Shown: piece by piece, positions 25,175 to 34,319 of the stretch
Position numbering within the stretch: position 1 is the stretch's first letter
Layout of the letters: each line of letters opens with the position of its first letter
Assembly: GCF_024347135.1 (NCBI RefSeq)
Contig: NZ_AP024907.1
Span: forward strand, 1,231,001 to 1,295,000
Source: Vibrio spartinae
GTDB taxonomy: Bacteria > Pseudomonadota > Gammaproteobacteria > Enterobacterales > Vibrionaceae
Length of the DNA stretch: 64,000 nt
Direction of reading: 5' to 3'
Notes under the pieces: model-generated
The model's input: only the letters and a program-made list of their open reading frames with translations
Database searches by the model: none
What the model was told of the DNA's origin: nothing
Made by a program: the position numbers and the translations under genes

Positions 25175-26584
25175 ATGAGCCGTCAAACTGCAATTCAAAA
25201 CGTAACAGAACATTATAAAAGCGGCGCCTTTATTGCTGATTTACGTCAGCGTGTGGCGATTCACAGTGAAAGTCAAACGCCAAAGGGATATCCATACCTT
25301 ACCGCTTATCTTGAGTCGAATATTGTTCCGGTACTTGATTCGATGGGCTTTAGTAGTGAAATTTTTCCTAATCCCATAAGTCATGATTCACAAGCGTGGC
25401 CATTTTTGGTCGCGGAACGTATTGAAGACCCTTCGTATGTGACGCTGCTAACTTATGGTCATGGCGATGTGGTCATGGGTTACGACAATGAGTGGCGAGA
25501 GGGATTATCTCCGTGGGATATCGTGGTGGAAGGGGATTTCTGGTATGGCCGTGGAACCGCGGATAATAAAGGTCAGCATTCCATTAACTTAGCGGCATTG
25601 AATACGGTATTAGGGCAAAAAGGTAAGCTTGGGTTTAATGTTAAGATCTTATTTGAAATGGGAGAAGAAGCCGGTTCACCCGGTTTGGCTGAGTTTTGTG
25701 CGGCTAACCAGCAACGGTTGTCAGCGGATTTATTTATTGCCTCTGATGGTCCTCGAGCGGCGGCGGCGTTACCGACGGTTTTTCTGGGTTCGAGAGGGTC
25801 GCTCAATTTCGATCTCAAGCTGAAGTTACGTGAAGGTTCTCATCATTCCGGTAACTGGGGCGGTTTGTTAGCAAATGCCGGAACAAGGTTGATGCATGCA
25901 TGGGCATCGTTGATTGATGCAAATGGTAAAATTTTAGTGCCAGGTTTGTTGCCCAGCGAACTGCCTCAAGCAGTAAGAGAAGCGGTGAAAGATATTCCTG
26001 TCGGAGTGGGCGATAATGACCCTATTCTCAGTGAAAACTGGGGCGAGCCAGGCTTAACGTCTGCTGAACGTGTTTTTGGTTGGAATACGTTAGAGATTCT
26101 TGCGGTAAAAGCAGGTAATCCTGACGCGCCAGCCAACGCAATTCCGGGAGAGGCGAATCTCCATGCCCAAATTCGTTATGTGGTTGGCAGTGATGCAGAT
26201 AACTTTTTAGAGTCGATCCGTGAGCACCTTGCTCAACATGGCTTTGGTGATGTACTCGTGGAGGCGTCCGGTGTGGCGCGAATGGAAGCAACGCGTCTCA
26301 ACCCTCAAGATCCTTGGGTTGAGTGGGTGATGGGCTCGATCTCTGAAACCACTCATAAGCGCCCTGCATTATTACCTAATTTAGGTGGTTCACTACCTAA
26401 TGACTGTTTTGCCAATATTTTAGGTTTACCAACGGTATGGGTTCCCCACTCTTACCCCGCATGCTTACAACACGGACCTAACGAGCATCTACTTGGTTCT
26501 GTTGCGCTTGAAGCGTTGCAAATGATGACCGGTCTGTTCTGGGATTTAGCTGAAGTCGGTAAAGTGATTAAGGAACAACGATGA
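25175..26584 (+). CDS. M20-family metallopeptidase (dipeptidase-like)
   Basis: This 469-residue cytoplasmic enzyme has the co-catalytic zinc pattern of M20 peptidases: YGHGDVV (His/Asp), the bridging Asp in GRGTADNKGQ, the catalytic Glu pair in MGEEAGSPG, and a late His in WVPHSYPACLQHG. It likely hydrolyses peptides brought in by the ABC importer upstream. GAGGAGC precedes the ATG at a good distance. It overlaps the next peptidase gene by four bases. M20 enzymes also deacylate or cleave related amides, so the precise substrate is open. Confidence 0.85.
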   Translation: MSRQTAIQNVTEHYKSGAFIADLRQRVAIHSESQTPKGYPYLTAYLESNIVPVLDSMGFSSEIFPNPISHDSQAWPFLVAERIEDPSYVTLLTYGHGDVVMGYDNEWREGLSPWDIVVEGDFWYGRGTADNKGQHSINLAALNTVLGQKGKLGFNVKILFEMGEEAGSPGLAEFCAANQQRLSADLFIASDGPRAAAALPTVFLGSRGSLNFDLKLKLREGSHHSGNWGGLLANAGTRLMHAWASLIDANGKILVPGLLPSELPQAVREAVKDIPVGVGDNDPILSENWGEPGLTSAERVFGWNTLEILAVKAGNPDAPANAIPGEANLHAQIRYVVGSDADNFLESIREHLAQHGFGDVLVEASGVARMEATRLNPQDPWVEWVMGSISETTHKRPALLPNLGGSLPNDCFANILGLPTVWVPHSYPACLQHGPNEHLLGSVALEALQMMTGLFWDLAEVGKVIKEQR

Positions 26585-27753
26585 TGAACTCAGACCAAAT
26601 GAAAGACTGGTTGCAAGAATGGCTTGAAAACAAACAAGAGGAGATGGTGTTGTTTCTTGAAAAACTGGTCAATATTGATTCTTATAGCCACGATCAGGAA
26701 GATATTCATTTAATGGTTACAACGCTATATGACTTCCTATTTCAAGCCGGTATTCACGTTCACGTTATCGAAGAGTTTGATTCGTTAGCGGTGAAAGCCT
26801 CAGTCGGTCATGTTGCTGGGTCGTTAGTCTTTCTTACTGGCCATCTTGATACGGTATTTAAAAAAGGCACGGTCAAACAGCGACCATTTTGCCTTGAAGA
26901 AAATAAGGCTTACGGCCCAGGTGTGGCCGATATGAAAAGTGGAATTGTGATGAATGCCTTCATTCTGGTTGCGATGTCTGAACTAGATAAAGAACTGGAA
27001 AGTGGTTTGCCCTTTAGTGTGACACTCTTTGCCACGACAGATGAAGAGATTGGTTCGCCAAAAGGTCGCCATTTAATCGAAAAATACTTACCTAGTGCAG
27101 TGGCTGTGTTTAATGCGGAACCGGGACGTATCAGCGGTAATCTTGTCGCTGCACGCAAAGGTGGTGCAAGCTATCAAATTGATATCAAAGGCAAGGCCGC
27201 TCATGCGGGTGTGAGTCATGCCGATGGCATCAGTGCGATAGAAATTATGGCTCATATCATAACCAGAATTCATCAACTTACTGATTATCAGCAGGGTATT
27301 ACCACGAATATTGGTGTTATTGACGGAGGGACGACACCGAATACGGTAGCCGAGTTAGCGACTGCCAAGCTCGATGTCCGTTTCATGACATTGGAACAAG
27401 GGGTTAGTACGGCACAACAAATTGAGCAGATCGTGGCACATCACGCTGTCAATGGTGCGCAAGCCAGTCTAATCCAGTTGGCAAACTTCTTGCCATTTGA
27501 GGTCAACATGAGCGCGCAGTTATTAACTATAATGCAGCAAGAAGCCCATCAGCTTGGGTTCTCAGTAGACGGTGAATATACAGGCGGGTGTTCCGATGCC
27601 GGATGGACAGCATCAATGGGAATTCCAACCATCTGTGGGACAGGGCCTGTCGGTGCTTATATGCACACAGATAGAGAGTATTGTTTGGTGGACACCTTTG
27701 TGGAGAGGGCAACGCTTGTTGCAAGGGCAACCATAGCGGTTGCCCTGAATTAG
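26581..27753 (+). CDS. M20-family metallopeptidase (carboxypeptidase G2 / ArgE-like)
   Basis: This 390-residue second M20 enzyme has the zinc-binding GHLDTVF, YGPGVADMKSG and TTDEEIGSPKG motifs, and a dimerisation insert near 180-290 (RKGGASYQIDIKGKAAHAGV). It resembles glutamate carboxypeptidases more than dipeptidases. The ATGATGA junction with the upstream gene implies coupled translation, so the two peptidases probably act in sequence on the same imported peptides. A 9-bp inverted repeat (AGGGCAACC/GGTTGCCCT, 27724-27746) sits over its last codons and may mark the operon end. Confidence 0.85.
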   Translation: MMNSDQMKDWLQEWLENKQEEMVLFLEKLVNIDSYSHDQEDIHLMVTTLYDFLFQAGIHVHVIEEFDSLAVKASVGHVAGSLVFLTGHLDTVFKKGTVKQRPFCLEENKAYGPGVADMKSGIVMNAFILVAMSELDKELESGLPFSVTLFATTDEEIGSPKGRHLIEKYLPSAVAVFNAEPGRISGNLVAARKGGASYQIDIKGKAAHAGVSHADGISAIEIMAHIITRIHQLTDYQQGITTNIGVIDGGTTPNTVAELATAKLDVRFMTLEQGVSTAQQIEQIVAHHAVNGAQASLIQLANFLPFEVNMSAQLLTIMQQEAHQLGFSVDGEYTGGCSDAGWTASMGIPTICGTGPVGAYMHTDREYCLVDTFVERATLVARATIAVALN

Positions 27754-27768
27754 GTTTATCTGAATATA

Positions 27769-28074
27769 TTAAATCACTCTGCAAGCAAAATCTTTGAGAT
27801 AAAAACCTTCTGGATAAGCGGAGTCGGTCGGGTGATCAGCCGCTTGTTCAAACAATAGTTGCTTGATGATCTTGTTCGCTTCGGTTTTGCGTTCCGCTGC
27901 ACTTATTGCTTTGGCGTTTTTTGAGGCTTTCGATCGAGTTGGAGTATTAAGTTGCGATCGCTCTTCGCTCGAATAAGTTGCATTCTTCCCAGTCTTGGGC
28001 TGCTGTTGATTTCGGCTTGCTCTTAGGCGAGCCACCGTATCTTGTACGGACTCTTTATTGCTTGGCTTATGCAT
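27769..28074 (-). CDS. Unknown small protein, upstream region replaced by a RAYT-derived element
   Basis: I do not recognise this protein. From the ATG at 28074 the product is 101 residues: a polar, Lys/Ser-rich first two-thirds ([17 protein letters not shown]...) with disordered character, and a more ordered C-terminus ([20 protein letters not shown]). The frame continues upstream to 28116, but those codons are the TAAG heptamers and left end of the repeat element, and there is no ribosome site before 28074. The native promoter, and perhaps the true N-terminus, were therefore displaced by the element. It is convergent with the peptidase operon, 15 bases away. Confidence 0.5.
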   Translation of the reverse strand: MHKPSNKESVQDTVARLRASRNQQQPKTGKNATYSSEERSQLNTPTRSKASKNAKAISAAERKTEANKIIKQLLFEQAADHPTDSAYPEGFYLKDFACRVI

Positions 28075-28076
28075 AG

Positions 28077-28523
28077 AAAATAAGCGGAAATAAGAGGAAA
28101 TAAGCAGGACACGCACCTCAAGGAGTGGATTCGCTTAGAGGTTGCAGTCGTTCCAGGTCTTCTAAACTAGCTCTCGATGTGAATTATTTTTTGCTCGATT
28201 TTATGTTGGGGTATTGAATAATTAAGGGCAGTTTTGCGTGCCGATAAAGATGAATCATCAGTTTGAATGGATGATGAATGCCAGCAACTGAATTGATATT
28301 GAACGGTATTGTTCAGGAAATATGAACCCCAAGCATTCTCTGCTTTTTGAGTTGTCATGGATGCTATCGGGATGATGATAGATGAGTCTTATCGTGGAGG
28401 ATTGAGGCTGGATAGGGAATCGATTCAACCGCTGATTCCGAGTGAGTTCAAATTTATTGGTCATCAATGGTCAGACTGATTTCATAATGATGAGAGATTG
28501 ATTAGAGCGGGTGTCCTTATTTT
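28077..28523 (-). mobile_element. RAYT element copy 3, MITE-like (no transposase)
   Basis: TAAG heptamers (28077-28098) precede a left end identical in type to that at 7328, and the sequence tracks the full element to about 28353 (the transposase's last codons). It then jumps to the right-end region (TCATGGATGCTATCGGGATG onward) and closes with GCGGGTGTCCTTATTT at about 28508-28523. CTTATTTT repeats extend to 28555. Nearly the whole transposase gene is deleted while both ends remain, so it could be mobilised in trans. The stretch 28117-28711 holds nothing else recognisable apart from the patatin gene's AT-rich promoter region. Confidence 0.85.
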
Positions 28524-28711
28524 TTTCTTATTTTTTTATCCTTATTTTGTTTTTGTCTTTTATTTAACTACCTAGCACCTTGACAATTACTTATTATTAC
28601 CTACTTTTTTTATATCAATTAAAAATTATTATCGGTGTAAGTGTTTATTAAATCATTTACACCCCGCCTGCTATATTAACAGTAAACACATTAATTAAAG
28701 GAAAGGAATAA

Positions 28712-29929
28712 ATGGAAAACGCTACAAAGAATGTCGCCTTTGTTATATCAGGAGCTGCTGCATTCATACCACAAGAACTTGCTTGTATTCGAGCAATCAT
28801 GGAAGCCAAGTATCCCGGGGCTACAGAAAAAATAACCCCAGCAATCCTTGCAGGAACCAGTTCTGGCTCAATATGTACAATTCTGGTCAATGGGATTATT
28901 AATGGAAAAATCACCTGGGATCAGGTGGAAAATGACATTATTCCAGCGATCAAGAATAATAATATTTACGATAATGAACTATTTCTGCAAGCCCTATTGT
29001 TTAACGCGATTCAAACCATTATTGCGGGATCAAAATCAAGTAAAGACACTATTCAGTTGTATAACGATGTCGTTGATTTATTAAAAAATTACGCATCCAT
29101 GACGTGGCGGCAAGTTTTGGCGAAGTTGATTTCTATTTTTGGTGAATCGGTTAAAGAATATCAAGAAATCAGAGCCTTTGCTAACGATGTTGCCACATTA
29201 ATTCAAAAGGTTAAGCACTATGATTATGAAGCGGTGAAAGCGGCTTACCAAGCCATTTTGGAGAATATAGGAAAGGGTTATGTCTTGGATACCGCTCCGC
29301 TGAAAGTCACCTTAGAAAAATATATTAATAACGAAATGGACTTCGACACCATCGACCAGCTTCCTTGCCGCACGCTTATATCAGCAGTTTCGGTAGCTGA
29401 TGGCAGGGAAAAAAGATTCGATAGCACAAAAAATGACGATAAAGGCACAAATCTGGTCGATATCATTTTAGCTTCCACGGCTATTCCTGTAGCATTCCCC
29501 GAGCGTGCGGTAAACACACAAATGTATGTTGATGGTGGCACGGGCACTGATAATTTCCCTGTTCCGGATATTATGGGTACTGGAGAAAAGTTTGACGAGG
29601 TGTACGTCATTACCCACAAGAATGAGACACTGCTTGGCAAAGCTATCGCTCACAACTACACTTGGCTGCCTATCCTGTCGAATTTATTTTTTGCCTTGGC
29701 CGTTCAGGGGGGAAACACGGTAACTTACCAGATGGCTCAATCTCTCAGTATTGTTAACAATCCTCAAAATGCTTACTTATATATGCCTAATTTCGATCAG
29801 AATTTTAGTATGCTTGATTTTGACTCCATGCCGGAGCAATTAAAAGAGTCAAAAGAATATTGTGAGAACCATTCTCCTGAAAAAGTTGTTGACGTCTTAA
29901 AGCGTATTAACTTTCCAGTCCCGATCTAA
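28712..29929 (+). CDS. Patatin-like phospholipase
   Basis: This 405-residue protein has the patatin Ser-Asp dyad: the nucleophile Ser50 in GTSSGS and Asp near residue 274 in YVDGGTG. The oxyanion region near residue 13 reads SGAAAF rather than the common GGGxxG. A long helical insert (about residues 75-200) separates the two. Patatins hydrolyse acyl ester bonds of membrane lipids. No signal peptide or membrane helix is evident. AAAGGAAAGGAA gives a strong ribosome site. It is AT-rich, lies between a mobile repeat and a repeat scar, and has no cotranscribed partner; roles in toxin action, membrane turnover or phage defence are all possible and undecided. Confidence 0.88.
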   Translation: MENATKNVAFVISGAAAFIPQELACIRAIMEAKYPGATEKITPAILAGTSSGSICTILVNGIINGKITWDQVENDIIPAIKNNNIYDNELFLQALLFNAIQTIIAGSKSSKDTIQLYNDVVDLLKNYASMTWRQVLAKLISIFGESVKEYQEIRAFANDVATLIQKVKHYDYEAVKAAYQAILENIGKGYVLDTAPLKVTLEKYINNEMDFDTIDQLPCRTLISAVSVADGREKRFDSTKNDDKGTNLVDIILASTAIPVAFPERAVNTQMYVDGGTGTDNFPVPDIMGTGEKFDEVYVITHKNETLLGKAIAHNYTWLPILSNLFFALAVQGGNTVTYQMAQSLSIVNNPQNAYLYMPNFDQNFSMLDFDSMPEQLKESKEYCENHSPEKVVDVLKRINFPVPI

Positions 29930-30023
29930 TTCACACCATAAACAATAGACGAATTTGGCATTGAGTATAAAATATGGGGTGTCCTGCCTTTACTGCACAC
30001 TTTCGGTATAGGCATAAGATTTG

Positions 30024-30065
30024 GTAGGGCGTGTGTCCTCGTAAGGTTCCCGCTCGTAAGGTTCA
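30024..30065. repeat. Solo right-end motif of the palindromic repeat, partly duplicated
   Basis: GGGCGTGTGTCCTCGTAAGG (30027-30046) matches the right half of the palindromic repeats at 1922-1939 and 11051-11097, without a left half. CTCGTAAGGTTC is then repeated at 30053-30064. It lies in the gap between the patatin gene and the secreted-protein gene; the same motif recurs at 32685 and 34595. Confidence 0.75.
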
Positions 30066-30105
30066 ATCATCAATAAAGCTATTGTTTAAAACGCAAGCAA
30101 ACCTA

Positions 30106-30129
30106 AACCACCGCATTTTAGCGGTGGTT
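30106..30129 (-). terminator. Probable terminator hairpin after the secreted-protein gene
   Basis: AACCACCGC (30106-30114) and GCGGTGGTT (30121-30129) form a 9-bp stem around ATTTTA, 18 bases past the stop of the minus-strand gene. There is no long T-run, so efficiency is uncertain. Confidence 0.55.
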
Positions 30130-30146
30130 ATTAAAGTTTCGCTCAA

Positions 30147-30743
30147 TCAGTTTTTAACTTCAACCAGTGTCGAGCAATGAATTCTTTCCACATAATCATC
30201 GCCATAATCTTTATAGGTCATCCCTGATAGGTAGCTTCCTTTCGGGCAATAGGTATTCCCTGTATATTTTACATGTTCCCAACTAACACCTTTCACGGTA
30301 CGTTGAGCGACTTCTAGGCAGCGAAAAGCCTCGACACTATCATCATTTGAATCCGCGTAATATAACTCAGTGATAATACTATTGTTAGGGCAAAGATAAT
30401 TTTTAGAGCCCTTGCCATCCATTTGTATTTTGGTTTTTCTATAATCTGCCCATCCCCAGCTTGGTTTTTCATACTGAAATTTTTCGATGCTCCGGTCACT
30501 GTCTCCAGCACCGTATACGGCATTAATACCACCGTTTACCCCATACCAACCTGTTCCTTTGCCATTCATTTGTTTCCAATATGAAGATGCTTCCTGACCA
30601 GATTTAGTGGCGATGGAAGGGGAAGAAAAATAGTCCACTGTACTGGGGAAATCTTCATAACCTTCTTGGCTCTCGCCTGCAAATGTGTTCATCGATACGC
30701 AAAGAATTGTACCTGCCATCATGAGTTGTAATTGTTTTTTCAT
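30147..30743 (-). CDS. Secreted protein with a duplicated Cys/Asp motif, function unknown
   Basis: This 198-residue precursor has a clear signal peptide (MKKQLQLMMAGTILCVSMNT, cleaved after FAG near residue 23). I do not recognise the family. The C-terminal half contains two related segments: YLCPNNSIITELYYADSNDD followed by SVEAFRC, and TYCPKGSYLSGMTYKDYGDD followed by YVERIHC. Each begins CP and ends in Cys about 25 residues later, suggesting two small disulfide-closed repeats rich in Asp that might bind metal. The middle is aromatic and glycine-rich (GKGTGWYGVNGG, SWGWADY). It is probably periplasmic or extracellular. It is flanked by repeat scars. Confidence 0.7.
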   Translation of the reverse strand: MKKQLQLMMAGTILCVSMNTFAGESQEGYEDFPSTVDYFSSPSIATKSGQEASSYWKQMNGKGTGWYGVNGGINAVYGAGDSDRSIEKFQYEKPSWGWADYRKTKIQMDGKGSKNYLCPNNSIITELYYADSNDDSVEAFRCLEVAQRTVKGVSWEHVKYTGNTYCPKGSYLSGMTYKDYGDDYVERIHCSTLVEVKN

Positions 30744-30946
30744 TTTTTTAATTTCCTTATTTGATTATCAAGAGCAAAGGCAACTAGTTGCATTTGTTCT
30801 TGTAGTCTATAAAAAAACATGTTGATTTTTGGTATCACCTTGGTATCAGTTTGGTGTTATTTTTGTTTTAATTTTGTAATGTGCAGCCTGTAATACGGAC
30901 TTTAGCCCTAAAAAGCCGAATCACTATTCATAGTGTGTGAACACTT

Positions 30947-32578
30947 TTATTTGAGCTGAAAGCGTGAAGATACCTCGCTTAAGCTCTGACTCGTGGACTT
31001 GAGTTCCTCACTGAGTTTTTCAGTGTCGTGTACACTATGGTGAATGTCCTGAGACATTTGGTGAATCTGGTGGATGCTGTGCGCTAACTCTTTCGCTACA
31101 TCCAGTTGTTGCTCGGTTGCCGCAGCAATCATGTGGCTCATGCCATCGATGGTCGTCGCAGAGGTCATGACATTCCCAATACTTTCTTGGCTGCTGCGGG
31201 CTTTTTCGAGCCCTGAGTGCATCTGATTTTGGCTGATCTCCATGGTGTTCACGGCTTGATCGGCATGGTTTTGAATGACATTAATGGTCTTATTGATCTC
31301 ATCGATAGAGTCTTGCGTTTTTTGCGCTAAGGAGCGAATTTCGTTGGCAACTACTGCGAAACCCCGTCCGGCTTCTCCTGCCCGGGCAGCCTCGATAGCG
31401 GCATTGAGTGCTAATAAATTGGTTTGCTCTGTAATATTGCGAATAACTTGAGAAATCATTTCAATGCCTGCACTGTCATTTTTCAGCGCTTGAGTCACGA
31501 CAGATGCTTGGGAAATGGCGCCAGAAAGCGATTCGGTTTGGTTGAGCGATGCTTGGATCACTTCTTGGCTGTTGATCGCATGATCTTTGACATCCGCTGC
31601 ACTTTGGGCGGCTGTCACTGTATGCTGAGCCACGTCGGCAAAGCTGGTTTGTAATTGCGACATCGCCGATGCCACAGTGCTGATTTCGCTTTTTTGTTGA
31701 TCGAGACGCATTGTGGTATTTGCCATTCTTTCCAACATGATTTGGCTGGCATTCTCGACAGTCTGAGTATTTTGCTGCACGCCCTCAGCTAATCGATAGA
31801 TACCTTGTTGCATTTGGTCAAATGAATGAGCTGCGCGTCCTAATTCATCGTCAGCAAACTGGGTTAATGCTAAGCGAGTGCGCAAGTCCCCTTTTTCTAC
31901 CGTATTCATCTGCTCAATCAGCACCCCCAATGGTTTATTGACCTTACGCATCAGTAAGACACCGAAAACGACCAAAAATAGCAGTAAGATTGTCCCAACG
32001 ATGGCCTCAACCACAATCGCACGTTCCATGGCTCTGGATTCTTCTTCTTTCATCTGAACGCCTTGTGCCAATAACTGTTGTTGTAAGTCACTCAGCGAGT
32101 CGACAATGGTATTAAAGGGCGCGAGCATGGGGCCTAGCATTTCTGCGCGTGCTTTATCTATGTCGCCTTGGTCGATCAACGAAAGGTAGTGGTTTTGCAT
32201 GTCACGATAAGCATTAATGCGCTTTTTAACCGTTTTCATAAAGGATTTCATTTCTGCCGTATCTGCCACGGCACTAAAACGTTGCAACGATGCCGCGACT
32301 TTGTTGTCGTTTTCATCGATGGTTCTTTGAATGTCCTGGTGAGCACTTGCGCTGATGGTTAGCCCGTAATCCAAGGCGAAACGACGGTAGGTGACCGTAT
32401 AAAAGCGCAAATCCGAAAGGACGGATTGTACCTGTAAGTTATGGGTGACAAGCGTATTGAAGTGATCGCGTACATGACTGATTACGACAAACAGGTAGAT
32501 ACCGACAGCAAGTACCATGGTGATGGCGATGCCAAAACCCCATTGCATAGCTCTGGCAATTGATATTCTTGATAACAT
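30947..32578 (-). CDS. Methyl-accepting chemotaxis protein
   Basis: This 543-residue chemoreceptor has an N-terminal membrane helix (residues 13-33), a periplasmic four-helix-bundle sensor of about 150 residues, a second helix (about 190-212, [18 protein letters not shown]), HAMP, and a long cytoplasmic coiled coil with the hairpin tip [20 protein letters not shown]. It signals through CheA/CheW. The ligand is unknown; four-helix-bundle sensors detect small molecules such as amino or organic acids. There is no C-terminal CheR-binding pentapeptide (it ends EVSSRFQLK). Neighbouring pectate lyase and transport genes hint at nutrient sensing but do not prove it. Confidence 0.93.
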   Translation of the reverse strand: MLSRISIARAMQWGFGIAITMVLAVGIYLFVVISHVRDHFNTLVTHNLQVQSVLSDLRFYTVTYRRFALDYGLTISASAHQDIQRTIDENDNKVAASLQRFSAVADTAEMKSFMKTVKKRINAYRDMQNHYLSLIDQGDIDKARAEMLGPMLAPFNTIVDSLSDLQQQLLAQGVQMKEEESRAMERAIVVEAIVGTILLLFLVVFGVLLMRKVNKPLGVLIEQMNTVEKGDLRTRLALTQFADDELGRAAHSFDQMQQGIYRLAEGVQQNTQTVENASQIMLERMANTTMRLDQQKSEISTVASAMSQLQTSFADVAQHTVTAAQSAADVKDHAINSQEVIQASLNQTESLSGAISQASVVTQALKNDSAGIEMISQVIRNITEQTNLLALNAAIEAARAGEAGRGFAVVANEIRSLAQKTQDSIDEINKTINVIQNHADQAVNTMEISQNQMHSGLEKARSSQESIGNVMTSATTIDGMSHMIAAATEQQLDVAKELAHSIHQIHQMSQDIHHSVHDTEKLSEELKSTSQSLSEVSSRFQLK

Positions 32579-32681
32579 GCCTATTTCTCCTCATAGACTG
32601 ATAATGAGAGGGATTATCAAGAATTTGTTTTAATAAATAAAATATATTATAGAGATTAAATCAATAGCTTTTGCCTATCAA

Positions 32682-32706
32682 CGGCAGGGCGTGTGTTCTG
32701 ATAAGA
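32682..32706. repeat. Solo right-end motif (variant)
   Basis: GGCAGGGCGTGTGTTCTGAT then AAG resembles the GGGCGTGTGTCCTCGTAAGG motif with changes in the CCTCG part. It lies between the chemoreceptor gene and the MFS gene, that is, again at a gene junction. Confidence 0.6.
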
Positions 32707-32709
32707 CTC

Positions 32710-33858
32710 TCATTTGTTATTTTCAAGTGCAATAGAAAAAGGGATCTTAATCAAACTAATTGTAAGTACTAAAGCCATAATCATTGCAATATAAAATGGA
32801 ACTTGCATCCCATTTAAATTAAAAATTGACTGAAGGTCATCTGTAATGATTGGTGATAGGAATTGACCTAAATATAACATAGCACTCATAATTGCCATGG
32901 CAGAGGTCATGTTCTCTTTTTTTACATGTAAAGAAATTTGTGAATTTAGTATTGGCACCATTATGCCAAGTCCTATTCCAATTGCGGCCAACCCGGAAAT
33001 GACCAATAATATATTGCTAGTCATACTCAAGCAATAAAGACCAATAGTAAGTACACCTGATCCTAAAAACTTAGAATATCTATGGAATCTTTTTAGCAGT
33101 ATGGATAATGTCATCCCAACAACAAATGAAACAATTGTTTGCACTGCCATTAACAGCCCTATAAAAGATGTTGGAACAAGCTGTTCATTAGACATGACAA
33201 TTGCAAAATTTGAGGGTACAGTATAGAAAATTATCATAGTAATAAACATGCAAATCACATAAGGTGAAATTTTTTTAATTTCATCAATGTCAATTGTTGT
33301 GCTGCTTTTCCTTATTTCTGTTTTGGGGAGAAATATAATTACCAAAATGAGAACAACAATCCCCACTAAATAAATAAAGAAACTATAGCGCCAATTTAAT
33401 GCCACTAGATATCCTGATAGCACTGTTGCTATAATTCCCCCTAAATTATTCATTGCGGATGAATAGCCCATAAGTTTTGATTGTTCTTTTTTATCGAAGT
33501 AAAAAGCAATCAGTCCAGTGGATAACGGCATGATTAGTCCAACACCGATACCTAGAACCGCTCTGAATGCTAAAACTTCATATATAGTATTTGCTAATCC
33601 CGCAGCATTTCCACCGATTATATAAAGTAACAATCCAGTGACAGCAATGGTTTTTGATGAGAATTTATTCGCAATTAAACTAAATAATAGAGATGTTAAT
33701 ATTATAAATAGTGCAGGAAGTGTGATTACCAGCTGAATCAATAATGTGTCTGTATTATGGAAGTACTGTGCGATCTCGCCTAACGCGGGCGCTACTGCTG
33801 CACCTGACATTACTGTGACCAAAGATAACGATAAGATCGTTAATTTTAACTTTCTCAT
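32710..33858 (-). CDS. MFS efflux transporter
   Basis: This 382-residue protein has 12 predicted membrane helices and the major-facilitator pattern of drug:proton antiporters (first helix LTILSLSLVTVMSGAAVAPA; helix 4 region LGIGVGLIMPLSTGLIAFYF). It is likely an exporter of a toxic small molecule. It starts one base after the MarR-type repressor gene and is thus in the same operon. Codon use is markedly AT-rich compared with the men genes, suggesting recent acquisition. The stop codon is only four bases from the repeat motif at 32682-32706. Confidence 0.85.
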   Translation of the reverse strand: MRKLKLTILSLSLVTVMSGAAVAPALGEIAQYFHNTDTLLIQLVITLPALFIILTSLLFSLIANKFSSKTIAVTGLLLYIIGGNAAGLANTIYEVLAFRAVLGIGVGLIMPLSTGLIAFYFDKKEQSKLMGYSSAMNNLGGIIATVLSGYLVALNWRYSFFIYLVGIVVLILVIIFLPKTEIRKSSTTIDIDEIKKISPYVICMFITMIIFYTVPSNFAIVMSNEQLVPTSFIGLLMAVQTIVSFVVGMTLSILLKRFHRYSKFLGSGVLTIGLYCLSMTSNILLVISGLAAIGIGLGIMVPILNSQISLHVKKENMTSAMAIMSAMLYLGQFLSPIITDDLQSIFNLNGMQVPFYIAMIMALVLTISLIKIPFSIALENNK

Positions 33859-33859
33859 T

Positions 33860-34306
33860 TCATTTGCCTTTTGTTTCTCTCAAAGCATTCTCTGACATCA
33901 ACATAAGCTTTTTGATGATGACATCACGTTCCATTTCATCCATTCCTTCAGAAATAATTTCTGTCCACTTCTGAAGAACAGCAAGAACCTTTGGCTGGAT
34001 TTCAATTCCTTTATTTGTCAGGCGAATATGGTACGCACGTTTATCCTCTTGACTCTTTTCTCTGAAAATTAATCCTTTCTCCTCCAGTTTTTTCATAACC
34101 CGTGTTGTGAGGGCATCATCAATATGATTTAAATCAGATAAATATTTTTGGTTACACCCTTCACCATCACCAGTGAGGTTCGCTAAATAGAAATACTCTG
34201 ATGAATTGATGTTATAAGCTTTTAATTCTCTATTTATATATATTTGAGCTTGTCTATGAAGAATCGAGATCCATTTACCAATACTCTTCCTTTCAATATG
34301 TTCCAT
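33860..34306 (-). CDS. MarR-family repressor
   Basis: This 148-residue winged-helix protein has the recognition region near residues 50-75 (NQKYLSDLNHIDDALTTRVM) and the wing LEEKGLIFREKSQEDKRAYH. MarR proteins are dimers that release DNA on binding phenolic or other ligands. It is the first gene of a two-gene operon with the MFS exporter, and a perfect operator-like repeat lies just upstream (34320-34371). It probably represses its own operon, and the exporter is probably induced by its substrate. Confidence 0.9.
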   Translation of the reverse strand: MEHIERKSIGKWISILHRQAQIYINRELKAYNINSSEYFYLANLTGDGEGCNQKYLSDLNHIDDALTTRVMKKLEEKGLIFREKSQEDKRAYHIRLTNKGIEIQPKVLAVLQKWTEIISEGMDEMERDVIIKKLMLMSENALRETKGK

Positions 34307-34319
34307 AATGAATTGCCTA

